Assembly (NCBI GenBank): GCA_016296885.1
Contig: JAEDHT010000040.1
Span: 1 to 15,389 of the forward strand
Direction: 5' to 3'
Length of the DNA: 15,389 nucleotides
From: Clostridiaceae bacterium
Lineage (GTDB): Bacteria; Bacillota; Clostridia; Oscillospirales; Acutalibacteraceae
The position numbers were made by a program, and so were the translations under genes. The notes under the pieces were generated by a model that was not told where the DNA came from, did not search any database, and saw nothing but the letters and a program-made list of their open reading frames with translations. Below are positions 6,310 to 13,437 of the stretch, in pieces. Position 1 is the stretch's first letter; each line of letters opens with the position of its first letter.

Positions 6310-6609
6310 TATCAAGCACGGATTTGCAGGGCGTGAATTGCAAATCCGTGCGTATGTGAAGATGTAACCATAAAATCAAACAAAAAGACAATATACCTCC
6401 ACAATGGAACAGCCCACTAATCTAAAAGATCAAATCAAAGCTTATGTAGAGGGCAGGTGCAAAATTCTATGCAGGTGATTGAATGCATAGAATTTTGCAC
6501 CCATCCCCTACCCTGCTACCGAGCAATAAAGATATATATCTTATCTGATTATAGTACGAATACGCTTTTTCTTTGATTACTTTCTTTTTCTCGTGAAAAA
6601 GAAAGTAAT
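6310..6609 (-). repeat. Structured module, mirrored and partly degenerate copy M2
   Basis: This is the inverted counterpart of M1. Hairpin C' is 6316-6328 pairing with 6339-6351, whose loop read on the minus strand is ATTCACGCCC, identical to C of M1. Hairpin B' is 6456-6473 pairing with 6484-6501 (18 bp), minus-strand loop TTCAATCACC, but with a stem sequence unlike that of M1. The segment 6511-6526 inverts to TTGCTCGGTAGCAGGG, 14 of 16 identical to the M1 P1 strand. Hairpin A' is 6576-6590 pairing with 6595-6609. The partner strand of P1 is not preserved. The 300 bases hold no gene. Confidence 0.7.
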
Positions 6610-6637
6610 TGACTTTTTATGAAATTTGTATGATAAT
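6609..6637 (+). promoter_or_regulatory. Putative sigma-A promoter of the ppiB-recO-mutS2 operon
   Basis: TTGACT (6609-6614), a 17-bp spacer and GATAAT (6632-6637), each one base from consensus. The -35 begins on the last base of hairpin A', mirroring the SDR promoter at the other end of the element. A second TATAAT at 6665-6670 has no good -35. The leader to the ppiB start would be about 95 bases. Confidence 0.55.
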
Positions 6638-6739
6638 TTGTGTATGTAATCGAGGTCTTGTCCGTATAATAATATGATAGGAAGACGAGATTAAGAACAT
6701 AAAAAGAAAAATTAAAAGTAAAAAGGAGAAAATTAAACT

Positions 6740-7258
6740 ATGCAAAATCCAATAGTAACAATAGAAATGATGAATGGAGATATAATCAAAGCAGAGCTTT
6801 ATCCTGAGATAGCACCACAGTCTGTATACAACTTTTTGAGCCTAATCAAGAAAGGCTTTTATGATGGACTCACATTCCACAGAGTAATATATGGCTTTAT
6901 GATACAAGGCGGATGTCCAAATGGCAACGGAATGGGAGGCCCAGGCTACCATATTAAAGGTGAATTCCTCCAAAACGGCGTAGCTAATTCATTAAAACAC
7001 ACATCAGGAGTATTGTCTATGGCAAGAGCATCACATCCTGACTCTGCCGGTTCACAGTTTTTCATTATGCATAAGGACGCCCCACATCTTGACGGAGCAT
7101 ATGCCGCCTTTGGTAAGGTTATCGAGGGTATGGATATCGTAAATAAAATTGCAGAAGTAGACACAGATTTTGGTGATAAGCCATTAGACCCACAAGTAAT
7201 AAAAACTATGACAGCAGAGCTGTTTTCTCAGGAATTTCCAGAGCCGGAAAAGCTCTGA
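6740..7258 (+). CDS. ppiB: Cyclophilin-type peptidyl-prolyl cis-trans isomerase
   Basis: This 172-residue cytoplasmic cyclophilin catalyses cis-trans isomerisation of Xaa-Pro bonds during folding. No signal peptide is present. The active-site signature is complete: FHRV (46-49, catalytic R48), GFMIQGG (52-58), SAGSQFFI (102-109, with the hydrophobic-pocket F107) and HLDGAYAAFGKV (116-127). The usual tryptophan of the binding pocket is not at the expected place, as in many bacterial PpiB proteins. The insertion PNGNGMGGPGY is typical of the Firmicutes type. AAGGAG at 6723-6728 supports ATG 6740. It is the first gene of an operon with recO (14 bases downstream) and mutS2. Confidence 0.95.
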   Translation: MQNPIVTIEMMNGDIIKAELYPEIAPQSVYNFLSLIKKGFYDGLTFHRVIYGFMIQGGCPNGNGMGGPGYHIKGEFLQNGVANSLKHTSGVLSMARASHPDSAGSQFFIMHKDAPHLDGAYAAFGKVIEGMDIVNKIAEVDTDFGDKPLDPQVIKTMTAELFSQEFPEPEKL

Positions 7259-7272
7259 TACAGTAGCAATAT

Positions 7273-8022
7273 ATGAAATTTAAAACAGATGGTCTCATCA
7301 TATTTGAAAGTGCATATGGTGACAAAGACAGATATGTGTCGGTGCTTACAAGAAAAAAAGGAGTAATTCGTGCAGTTGTTAAAGGCGCCTTTAACCTCAT
7401 AAGTCAAAAATCATCTGCCACAAGGCTTATGTGTTATAGTGACTTCATAGTATATGAAAACGGAGAAAGATATTATATCGACTCTGCCGAGTCTAAAGAA
7501 ATGTTTGTAGGCTTGAGAAACGACGTTGTAAAAATGTCGCTTGCACAGTACTTTTGTCAGCTATGCTATGAGCTTTGCCCGTCTGATATATCTTCTGAGG
7601 GATTTTTACGAACAATGCTAAACTCTCTATATATGCTTGCCAATGGCAACAAACCAAACAACCTCGTAAAAGCGGTATTTGAGATGCGTATGCTCGCACT
7701 GGCAGGATATATGCCTGATCTCACCTGTTGCAAAGGTTGCGGTGAGTTTGAGAATGATAAAATGCTTTTTGTTCCACAAGAGGATTGCATATATTGTGAA
7801 AAATGCAGAGATATGGCACGCCACAGGTCTGTTTGTACAGGGCTTAGCGCCACTGCCGCACTCAGGCACTCTATCTATGCCGAAGACAAAAAGATTTTTA
7901 GTTTTTCATTATCGGATGAAGCTCTGAACATATTTTCATCATGTGCTGAAGATTATCTTATAAGCAAAATTGAAAAGAAATTACCAACATTAGATTTTTA
8001 TAAAACCATTTCAATAATGTAA
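7273..8022 (+). CDS. recO: DNA repair protein RecO
   Basis: This 249-residue RecO acts in the RecFOR pathway: it binds SSB and single-stranded DNA, anneals strands and helps load RecA. The N-terminal OB fold shows the family opening (TDGLIIFESAYGDKDRYVSV, residues 5-24) and KGVIRAVVKGAF at 29-40. A helical region follows. The C-terminal zinc-binding motif is present as CCKGCG (C153, C156) and CIYCEKC (C175, C178). Length is typical (about 240-255). It begins 14 bases after the ppiB stop and has no strong ribosome binding site of its own, so translation is probably coupled to ppiB. Confidence 0.93.
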   Translation: MKFKTDGLIIFESAYGDKDRYVSVLTRKKGVIRAVVKGAFNLISQKSSATRLMCYSDFIVYENGERYYIDSAESKEMFVGLRNDVVKMSLAQYFCQLCYELCPSDISSEGFLRTMLNSLYMLANGNKPNNLVKAVFEMRMLALAGYMPDLTCCKGCGEFENDKMLFVPQEDCIYCEKCRDMARHRSVCTGLSATAALRHSIYAEDKKIFSFSLSDEALNIFSSCAEDYLISKIEKKLPTLDFYKTISIM

Positions 8023-8048
8023 AAATGTTAGTATAAGGTGGTGAAAAC

Positions 8049-10397
8049 TTGAATAAACATTATAAAACCCTAGAACTGGACAAAATACTTGAAATGCTTG
8101 CCAAAGAAATACCTTTTGATGAGGGTGCCACCCTTGCGCTGGAGCTAGAGCCATCTCACGACATCAGCGAGGTTAGATATCTGCTCAGGCAAACATATGA
8201 TGCACATATGCTTATAGGCAGATTTGGCAGTCCATCTATGGGTGGGCTTAAAAATATAACATCTCCTTTAAAGCGTGCAGAAGCAGGCGGTGTGCTGATG
8301 TTTTCGGAGCTTTTGCAGATTTCACGTGTTCTTGCTGTAATACGTGGACTTAAGGATTGGAAAGCCCGAAGCGCAGGCATAGAAACTGTACTCGATGAGT
8401 TTTTTAGCCTGTTAGTTTCAAACAAATATCTGGAAGAAAAAATAAATCTTTGTATAATCTCAGATGAAGAAATGAGCGACAATGCCTCAAAGGAGCTTTC
8501 GATCATAAGAAAGAAAATCCGTGCGGCTGAGGCTCGTGCCCGCCAACAGCTCGATAAAATAATAAGAGGTGACACACAGCATAAGTATTTGCAAGATAGC
8601 ATCGTAACTATGCGTTCAGGTAGATTTGTGGTGCCTGTTAAAGCAGAGTGCAGAAGCAGTGTTCCAGGCCTTGTGCACGACACATCCTCCAGCGGTGCCA
8701 CTGTGTTTATAGAGCCTATGAGCGTGGTTGAGGCAAACAATGAAATCCGTGTGCTTACATCAAAGGAGCAAGTGGAGATTGAGCGCATCACAGCTGAGCT
8801 TTCCGCAGAGGCAGGTAGTTTTTCACAAGGAATAATTAATAGTATCAAAGCTGCCTCAAAGCTTGCTTTAATATTTGGCAAGGCAAATCTTGCTTATAAG
8901 ATGAACGCTGTTCTTCCCGATGTAAACGATAACAACGAAATATATCTCAATAAGGCACGTCACCCACTGATAGACAAATCAAAAGTAGTGCCTATGACAA
9001 TAGAGCTAGGCAAAAGCTTCGACACACTAGTGATAACAGGCCCTAACACAGGTGGAAAAACTGTCTCTCTTAAGGTGGTAGGCTTGCTCACATTGATGGC
9101 AATGTGTGGACTTATGATTCCTGCCGGTGATAACAGTAAGGTAGCAGTATTTGATAATGTTCTTGCTGATATTGGCGATGAGCAGGGTATCGAGCAGTCG
9201 CTTTCCACATTCTCTGCACATATCACAAATATAATAGACATTCTCAACATTGTAGACGAAAAAAGCCTGATTCTCATAGACGAGCTGGGCAGTGGCACCG
9301 ACCCTGTTGAGGGTGCGGCACTTGCGACAGCTATTATAGAAGAAATCAGGCATAAAGGCTCTATTTTATGCGTGACTACTCACTATGCAGAGCTAAAATC
9401 TTTTGCTCTGAACACCGTCGGTGTAGAAAACGCAAGCTGTGAATTTGATGTGAACACATTACGTCCAACGTATCGCTTACTCATTGGTCTGCCGGGCAAA
9501 AGTAACGCTTTTGCTATATCAGAAAGACTTGGTATGGACAAAAATATTACAAAGCGTGCCGAACAGCTTGTTTCTTCTGATGATAGAAGCTTTGAAAATG
9601 TGCTTGAACAGTTGCAAAACAAGCGTCAAGCACTAGATGACAGCATAAACACAGCCCGAGAAGAAACACGTCGTGCCAACGAAGCCCGAATAAAAGCTGA
9701 GGGTGAGCTTGAAAGACTTAAAAAGTCTACCCAAAAAGAGATAGAAGAGGCACAACGAAAGGCCTCAGATATCGTCGAGAAAGCCGAGCGCAGAGCCTAT
9801 GAACTCCTAGACGAGCTAGATGCTCTCAGAAAAGAGAAAAAAGACGTAAGCGGAGAAGAAAAGGCAAAGCTAAGGGCAAAAATAAACCAGTTATCTAAGG
9901 ACGGACAGCCGATAAACAAGGTTGACAACAGTAACTACAAGTTACCACGAAAGATAAAGCCGGGTGATACAGTTCTTATGGTCGAGCTGGACAAAAAAGC
10001 TTCTGTAATTGAGGTGAACGAGCAGGCACAGACATTGTATGTGCAGGCAGGAATATTTAAGACACGTATCCCAATAGACAGTGTGCGACTGGTAGATGAA
10101 CCAAATGTCACGGTAAAATCCACCCGTACTATTAAGAAAAGCGTAGATGTCAAAGCCGTTACAGATGTTGATTTGCGTGGAATGACGGCTGATGAAGCGA
10201 TTATGGTGCTTGACAACGCTATAGACGGAGCAATCCTTTCCGGAATACATCAGATAACGATTATTCACGGCAAAGGAACAGGTGTGCTAAGGCGTGAGGT
10301 GCAAGCGTTTCTTAAAAAGCATAAGGCAATCAGAACTTTCCGCCTAGGCACATATGGCGAGGGTGAAAGTGGAGTTACTATAGCAGAACTAAAATAG
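8049..10397 (+). CDS. mutS2: Endonuclease MutS2
   Basis: This 782-residue MutS2 lacks the mismatch-recognition domain of MutS. The order is a MutS core/clamp region (1-320), the ATPase with Walker A GPNTGGKT (331-338), Walker B LILIDE (407-412) followed by GSGTDP, and a switch THYAELK (444-450). A long charged coiled coil (about 515-625), a KOW-like beta region (635-682) and a C-terminal Smr nuclease domain complete it; the Smr domain shows DLRG (708-711) and HGKGTG (740-745). Family members suppress homologous recombination and, in B. subtilis, split collided ribosomes. The TTG start is supported by AAGGTGGTGA (8035-8044). It follows recO by 26 bases. Length is normal (about 785). Confidence 0.96.
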   Translation: MNKHYKTLELDKILEMLAKEIPFDEGATLALELEPSHDISEVRYLLRQTYDAHMLIGRFGSPSMGGLKNITSPLKRAEAGGVLMFSELLQISRVLAVIRGLKDWKARSAGIETVLDEFFSLLVSNKYLEEKINLCIISDEEMSDNASKELSIIRKKIRAAEARARQQLDKIIRGDTQHKYLQDSIVTMRSGRFVVPVKAECRSSVPGLVHDTSSSGATVFIEPMSVVEANNEIRVLTSKEQVEIERITAELSAEAGSFSQGIINSIKAASKLALIFGKANLAYKMNAVLPDVNDNNEIYLNKARHPLIDKSKVVPMTIELGKSFDTLVITGPNTGGKTVSLKVVGLLTLMAMCGLMIPAGDNSKVAVFDNVLADIGDEQGIEQSLSTFSAHITNIIDILNIVDEKSLILIDELGSGTDPVEGAALATAIIEEIRHKGSILCVTTHYAELKSFALNTVGVENASCEFDVNTLRPTYRLLIGLPGKSNAFAISERLGMDKNITKRAEQLVSSDDRSFENVLEQLQNKRQALDDSINTAREETRRANEARIKAEGELERLKKSTQKEIEEAQRKASDIVEKAERRAYELLDELDALRKEKKDVSGEEKAKLRAKINQLSKDGQPINKVDNSNYKLPRKIKPGDTVLMVELDKKASVIEVNEQAQTLYVQAGIFKTRIPIDSVRLVDEPNVTVKSTRTIKKSVDVKAVTDVDLRGMTADEAIMVLDNAIDGAILSGIHQITIIHGKGTGVLRREVQAFLKKHKAIRTFRLGTYGEGESGVTIAELK

Positions 10398-10430
10398 CCG
10401 GCCTCGGTCGACCTCGTCGGCAGGGAATTC
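10398..10430. other. GC-rich 33-bp patch of unlike composition
   Basis: Directly after the mutS2 stop codon lie 33 bases (CCGGCCTCGG TCGACCTCGT, then CGGCAGGGAATTC) with 24 G or C. They contain GTCGAC (10407-10412) and GAATTC (10425-10430), whereas the surroundings are AT-rich. There is no strong hairpin and no T-run, so it is not a terminator. It may be a diverged start of the neighbouring repeat, which has TGACGAGG at a comparable place, or foreign or artefactual sequence. Confidence 0.5.
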
Positions 10431-10478
10431 GCACCTAGCTGAATAGAAAGAAGTAGCCTGTTTGCCCGACAAACATTC
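10425..10478 (-). repeat. Second copy of the module's D segment
   Basis: Read on the minus strand, this stretch (TGTCGGGCAAACAGGCTACT through CTAGGTGCGA) aligns with the D segment of the adjacent module (10833-10890) and of M1 (6112-6163). It lies in the same orientation as the nearer copy, so two D segments flank the repeat tract 10490-10832 as direct repeats. TGTTTG (10459-10464) and CAAACA (10470-10475) form a small hairpin. Confidence 0.55.
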
Positions 10479-10489
10479 AAATGATACTT

Positions 10490-10619
10490 GGCTCCCTCTG
10501 ACGAGGGAGCTGTTGAGCGATAGCGAAACTGAGGGAGAGAAAAAACTGCTTTTTTGCAGGATTTTTGCTTTTCTCTCCCTCCGTCAAAACTTCCTCAGCC
10601 TCCCTTGTGTAAAGGGAGG
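10490..10619. repeat. Interspersed hairpin repeat, copy R5a
   Basis: This is an inverted relative of R1: it opens with GGCTCCCTCTGACGAGGGAGC and closes with CCTCCCTTGTGTAAAGGGAGG, with an inner stem GAGGGAGAGAAAA near 10530 pairing with CTTTTCTCTCCCTC near 10568. The closing hairpin (10599-10619) is at the same time the opening hairpin of R5b. Confidence 0.85.
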
Positions 10620-10721
10620 TGGATTTTGCGAAGCAAAAGACGGAGGGATTGTATAGTGAATATATCATAAAAACAACCCCTCAGTCAGCGTTGCTGACAG
10701 CTCCCCTTTCACAGGGGAGCC
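10599..10721. repeat. Interspersed hairpin repeat, copy R5b
   Basis: This is the short-core version of the family, between end hairpins CCTCCCTTGTGTAAAGGGAGG and CTCCCCTTTCACAGGGGAG, with the small hairpin GTCAGCGTTGCTGAC near its right end. Bases 10626-10680 occur again, inverted and identical over 55 bp, at 15335-15389. Confidence 0.85.
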
Positions 10722-10832
10722 TGTCGAGTGAAACGAGACTGAAGGAGAAAAAAACTGATTTTTGCAGGATTTCTAGCTTTTCTCTCCCTCCGTCAAAACT
10801 TCGTTTTGCCACCTCCCTCGTCAGATGGAGGC
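10700..10832. repeat. Interspersed hairpin repeat, copy R5c
   Basis: It shares its first hairpin with R5b and continues with CCTGTCGAGTGAAACGAGACTG, GAAGGAGAAAAAAACTG, CTTTTCTCTCCCTCCGTCAA and CAAAACTTCGTTTTGCCACC. It ends at the hairpin-like ACCTCCCTCGTCAGATGGAGG, which carries one imperfect pair. It is the member nearest to module M3. Confidence 0.8.
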
Positions 10833-11158
10833 TACCTATCGCACCAAGATAATTGAAAGGATGCAGTCTATTTGCTCGATAGCGAGCTAGGATAACGCGG
10901 ATTTGCACGGCGTGATTTGCAAATCCGCGTTAACATAGAAAAGCTAAAAATGACAAAGCAAAGCCCGATGAAAGAACCAAAAAGTCTGCACCAAGACAGA
11001 AAAAAGCTAGTATTTGCAAGTAATTGACTGCAAATACTAGCTTTTCTAATATCGTAAAAACCCATTATCGGGCAAACAAGACATTGTATTAATAAAATAT
11101 TACGTGCGTATCGCTTTTTCTTTGGTTACTTTCTTTTTCACGTGAAAAAGAAAGTAAC
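10833..11158 (-). repeat. Structured non-coding module, copy M3
   Basis: Read on the minus strand it matches M1 in order and size. A is a perfect 34-bp palindrome (11125-11158) centred on CACGTG. CCAAAGAAAAAGCGATACG follows. B is 11002-11018 pairing with 11029-11045 (17 bp), minus-strand loop GTCAATTACT. C is 10894-10907 pairing with 10918-10931 (14 bp), minus-strand loop AATCACGCCG. P1 joins 11061-11075 to 10872-10886, with 13 of 15 positions pairing. Three G.U pairs of M1 are replaced here by A-U or U-A pairs. The module ends seven bases from the stop codon of the convergent minus-strand gene. Confidence 0.75.
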
Positions 11159-11165
11159 AATTAAA

Positions 11166-12656
11166 TCAGAAACGGAATTCGGAGTTATCGCTGATAAGGG
11201 AGTAACCTGAGGAGATAGTGCCACCGTAAGCGGAGTTGAAGCTGTCGCCATCATTAACAGTGTAGTAGGTGCAGTCTGAGTAGCACTTAAGAGCTTCTAC
11301 CTTACTATCAATCTTGATAGGTGATTTTCCTTTCTCTGCATAATAGAGGGTTTTGTCTGTAGTGATATAGAAGATAGCGCCTTTTTCGCCTATCTGCATA
11401 TATTCCACGTCCTCCCCTACTTTTTCGGAGTCTTTGCCATTGCTACGATATAAATCACCGCTCTTGGTAATATACGCAATTACGCCGGCAGAGGAATTGA
11501 TGGTAAAAGAGTCTACGTCTGACGCCAATTTTTCACCGGAACCCTTTTTTAAGGTGTCAGCGATAAACAGCTCTCCACCGGATGAGATGTATACAAGCTT
11601 TTTGCCATCATTAGAGAGCTTGTAGTTTTCTGATGAAATGTTATAAATCAAGCTGTCATATTTGTTAGCCTGAGAATCATATTTATCTATTAATTTAAAG
11701 ATGTTGTTCGCACCGTCAATATAAAGACAATCGAAAAGTGAGTTAACACCAAGAATAACACTCTCAAAGCTATTATATGCGATATGCTTTTCAGGCAAAA
11801 TATAGTTTATCTCGTTACTGCTCACACGCCTTTGAGACTCGCCATCAATAGAAATATACATAGACTTTCCGTTACTAAATATTACCTCATTGCAGAGTGC
11901 ATTTACAAAGAAATTGTCAGTAATATTGTCTGATATAAGATTAAGCTTATCAGTGTATGAGTATATATCATTCTTTTCTTGATCTATGAGATAAATTATA
12001 CCTTTGTCTGATACGCAGATTGGAAAGTAGTCTTTGCAAATCTCGGTTGTTTCACCGTCTGAATATAGATAAACGGTCTTATCGTTAACAAAAACAACCC
12101 TTTTACCATCAGGGGAGATATGATATATAAGCACATCTCCCTGAAAAATCTCAGAACCCAGCTTGTTTTTGGAATCATATAAATTTAGAGTATTTCCTTT
12201 TACATAAGCTACACTTCCGCTAACAGTAGCCATATTGTAGGTTGATACATTTTCATCCACCTGCATTAGCTCTTTGTCATCTTTTATTACAGAAAGCTTT
12301 TTTTCAGAGGATAATACAGCGCAATAATCGCCATTTAAGGAGTGCGAGCGGGTAATGTCTGATGCATCAATGCCGATACCCGAAGCTTTACCCTCACTTA
12401 GTAGCTTGAATTTGTAATCGTTATAATCAAGCATCAATATGCCGGCGCCGTCATTCACAAAGGAAGAGGAGGTGTCATTATACAAAAAGAATTTGAGTGC
12501 AAACACTAAAAGAGCCACAACAATTATAGTAACAATCAGCTTGGGATAAATATGTTTAAAACTCTTTTGTTTATCCTCTTTGTTATCGTTTTTTTTATTA
12601 GCATCTTTGCTAGACGTCAAATTGTTTATATCATCAGGAATACGTTCATTTTTCAT
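11166..12656 (-). CDS. Membrane-anchored protein of unknown function, probable beta-propeller ectodomain
   Basis: This 496-residue protein has a hydrophilic, Lys/Asp/Asn-rich cytoplasmic N-terminus (about 1-37), one transmembrane helix (about 38-59, LIVTIIVVALLVFALKFFLY) and a large extracellular part. That part consists of short repeated beta-strand units such as SPDGKRVVFVNDKTVYLYSD, SNDGKKLVYISSGGELFIAD and AGVIAYITKSGDLYRSNG. The rhythm resembles TolB/DUF5050-like beta-propellers, but I cannot assign a family. I place the start at 12656, because AGAGGAG ends 11 bases upstream of that ATG. The ATG at 12677, seven codons earlier, has no such site. It lies 41 bases after rsmG on the same strand and is probably the last gene of the mnmG operon. 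The usual parA/parB neighbours are not here. Confidence 0.75.
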   Translation of the reverse strand: MKNERIPDDINNLTSSKDANKKNDNKEDKQKSFKHIYPKLIVTIIVVALLVFALKFFLYNDTSSSFVNDGAGILMLDYNDYKFKLLSEGKASGIGIDASDITRSHSLNGDYCAVLSSEKKLSVIKDDKELMQVDENVSTYNMATVSGSVAYVKGNTLNLYDSKNKLGSEIFQGDVLIYHISPDGKRVVFVNDKTVYLYSDGETTEICKDYFPICVSDKGIIYLIDQEKNDIYSYTDKLNLISDNITDNFFVNALCNEVIFSNGKSMYISIDGESQRRVSSNEINYILPEKHIAYNSFESVILGVNSLFDCLYIDGANNIFKLIDKYDSQANKYDSLIYNISSENYKLSNDGKKLVYISSGGELFIADTLKKGSGEKLASDVDSFTINSSAGVIAYITKSGDLYRSNGKDSEKVGEDVEYMQIGEKGAIFYITTDKTLYYAEKGKSPIKIDSKVEALKCYSDCTYYTVNDGDSFNSAYGGTISSGYSLISDNSEFRF

Positions 12657-12697
12657 AGTTGAGAATTCTCCTCTCATTTAAATGTTTTGCGACAAAC

Positions 12698-13393
12698 TTA
12701 TAGCGGACTTTTACTGATTTTTTTGCTTGTTCTGGGATATTTATCTGGTGTTGAGCATATTTTTTTTATCACTACAATATTTCTCTCTATGTCTCCAATC
12801 AATTTAATATGCTTTATACTTTCCACCACAGCACCCAGTTCATTCAAAGCATTTTGTGCGGTTGCTATCTCATTTTCAGCATCAGGGCCTTTCATAGCGA
12901 GAAAATACCCGCCCACTTTTACAAAAGGAAGACAATATTCGCAAAGCACATTAAGTCCTGCCACAGCACGTGACACAGCAAAGTCATATTGTTCTCTATA
13001 GTCAGCGTTTTTTCCGAAGTCCTCTGCCCTACCATGAATAAGGTTAGAATCCAGCCTAAGCCTATCAAGTGAACTCCTAATAAAATCCAAACGCTTGTTC
13101 AGGCTGTCTAACATAGTCATTTGCAAATCGCCTCGAAATATAAGCATTGGTACTGACGGAAACCCAGCGCCCGTGCCCACGTCAATTATCTTGGCGTTTT
13201 GCTCAATCTCAATCGCATCAAAAACCGAAAGCGAGTCGAGATAATGCTTTATAGCCACCTCGTCCTCATCTGTAATTGATGTAAGGTTGAGAAATTTATT
13301 TGTTTCTAAAAGCATATCGTTGAAAAGCTCAAAGTGTTGTAGTTGTTTTTCACTAATGCTTATATTATCTTTCAAAATCTGAGTTAAAGACAT
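12698..13393 (-). CDS. rsmG: 16S rRNA (guanine527-N7)-methyltransferase RsmG
   Basis: This 231-residue class I SAM methyltransferase (formerly GidB) makes m7G527 in the 530 loop of 16S rRNA. Its loss gives low-level streptomycin resistance in several bacteria. Family signatures are in order: NLTSI (36-40), HYLDSL (50-55), the SAM-binding DVGTGAGFPSVP (71-82), DSLNKR acidic loop (about 96-101), GRAEDF (121-126), SRAVA (140-144) and MKGP (166-169). Length is usual (about 215-240), with a slightly extended basic tail. AAGGAG five bases before ATG supports the start. It follows mnmG by 33 bases, the classical gidA-gidB arrangement near the origin. Confidence 0.96.
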   Translation of the reverse strand: MSLTQILKDNISISEKQLQHFELFNDMLLETNKFLNLTSITDEDEVAIKHYLDSLSVFDAIEIEQNAKIIDVGTGAGFPSVPMLIFRGDLQMTMLDSLNKRLDFIRSSLDRLRLDSNLIHGRAEDFGKNADYREQYDFAVSRAVAGLNVLCEYCLPFVKVGGYFLAMKGPDAENEIATAQNALNELGAVVESIKHIKLIGDIERNIVVIKKICSTPDKYPRTSKKISKSPL

Positions 13394-13410
13394 AATAACT
13401 CCTTTATATT

Positions 13411-13437
13411 AATCCTTTTAATCCTTTTAATCCTTTT
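13411..13437. repeat. Three tandem 9-bp repeats at the mnmG 3' end
   Basis: AATCCTTTT occurs three times head to tail (13411-13419, 13420-13428, 13429-13437). On the coding (minus) strand the unit reads AAAAGGATT and, in the mnmG frame, gives AAG GAT TAA repeatedly, so the true stop is followed by two further in-frame stops. Each unit also contains an AAGGA motif upstream of rsmG. Confidence 0.85.

Noticed and set aside
8312..8330. TTTCACGTG in mutS2 as a third parS.
   Set aside because: Only the left half and centre match; the right half (TTCTT) does not continue the palindrome.
10490..10832. Regularly repeated short palindromic sequences that might suggest a CRISPR array.
   Set aside because: Units overlap at hairpins, vary in sequence and orientation, and there are no uniform spacers and no cas genes.
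12657..12677. Upstream ATG at 12677 as start of the propeller-like protein.
   Set aside because: The AGAGGAG ribosome binding site lies inside this extension and fits the ATG at 12656.
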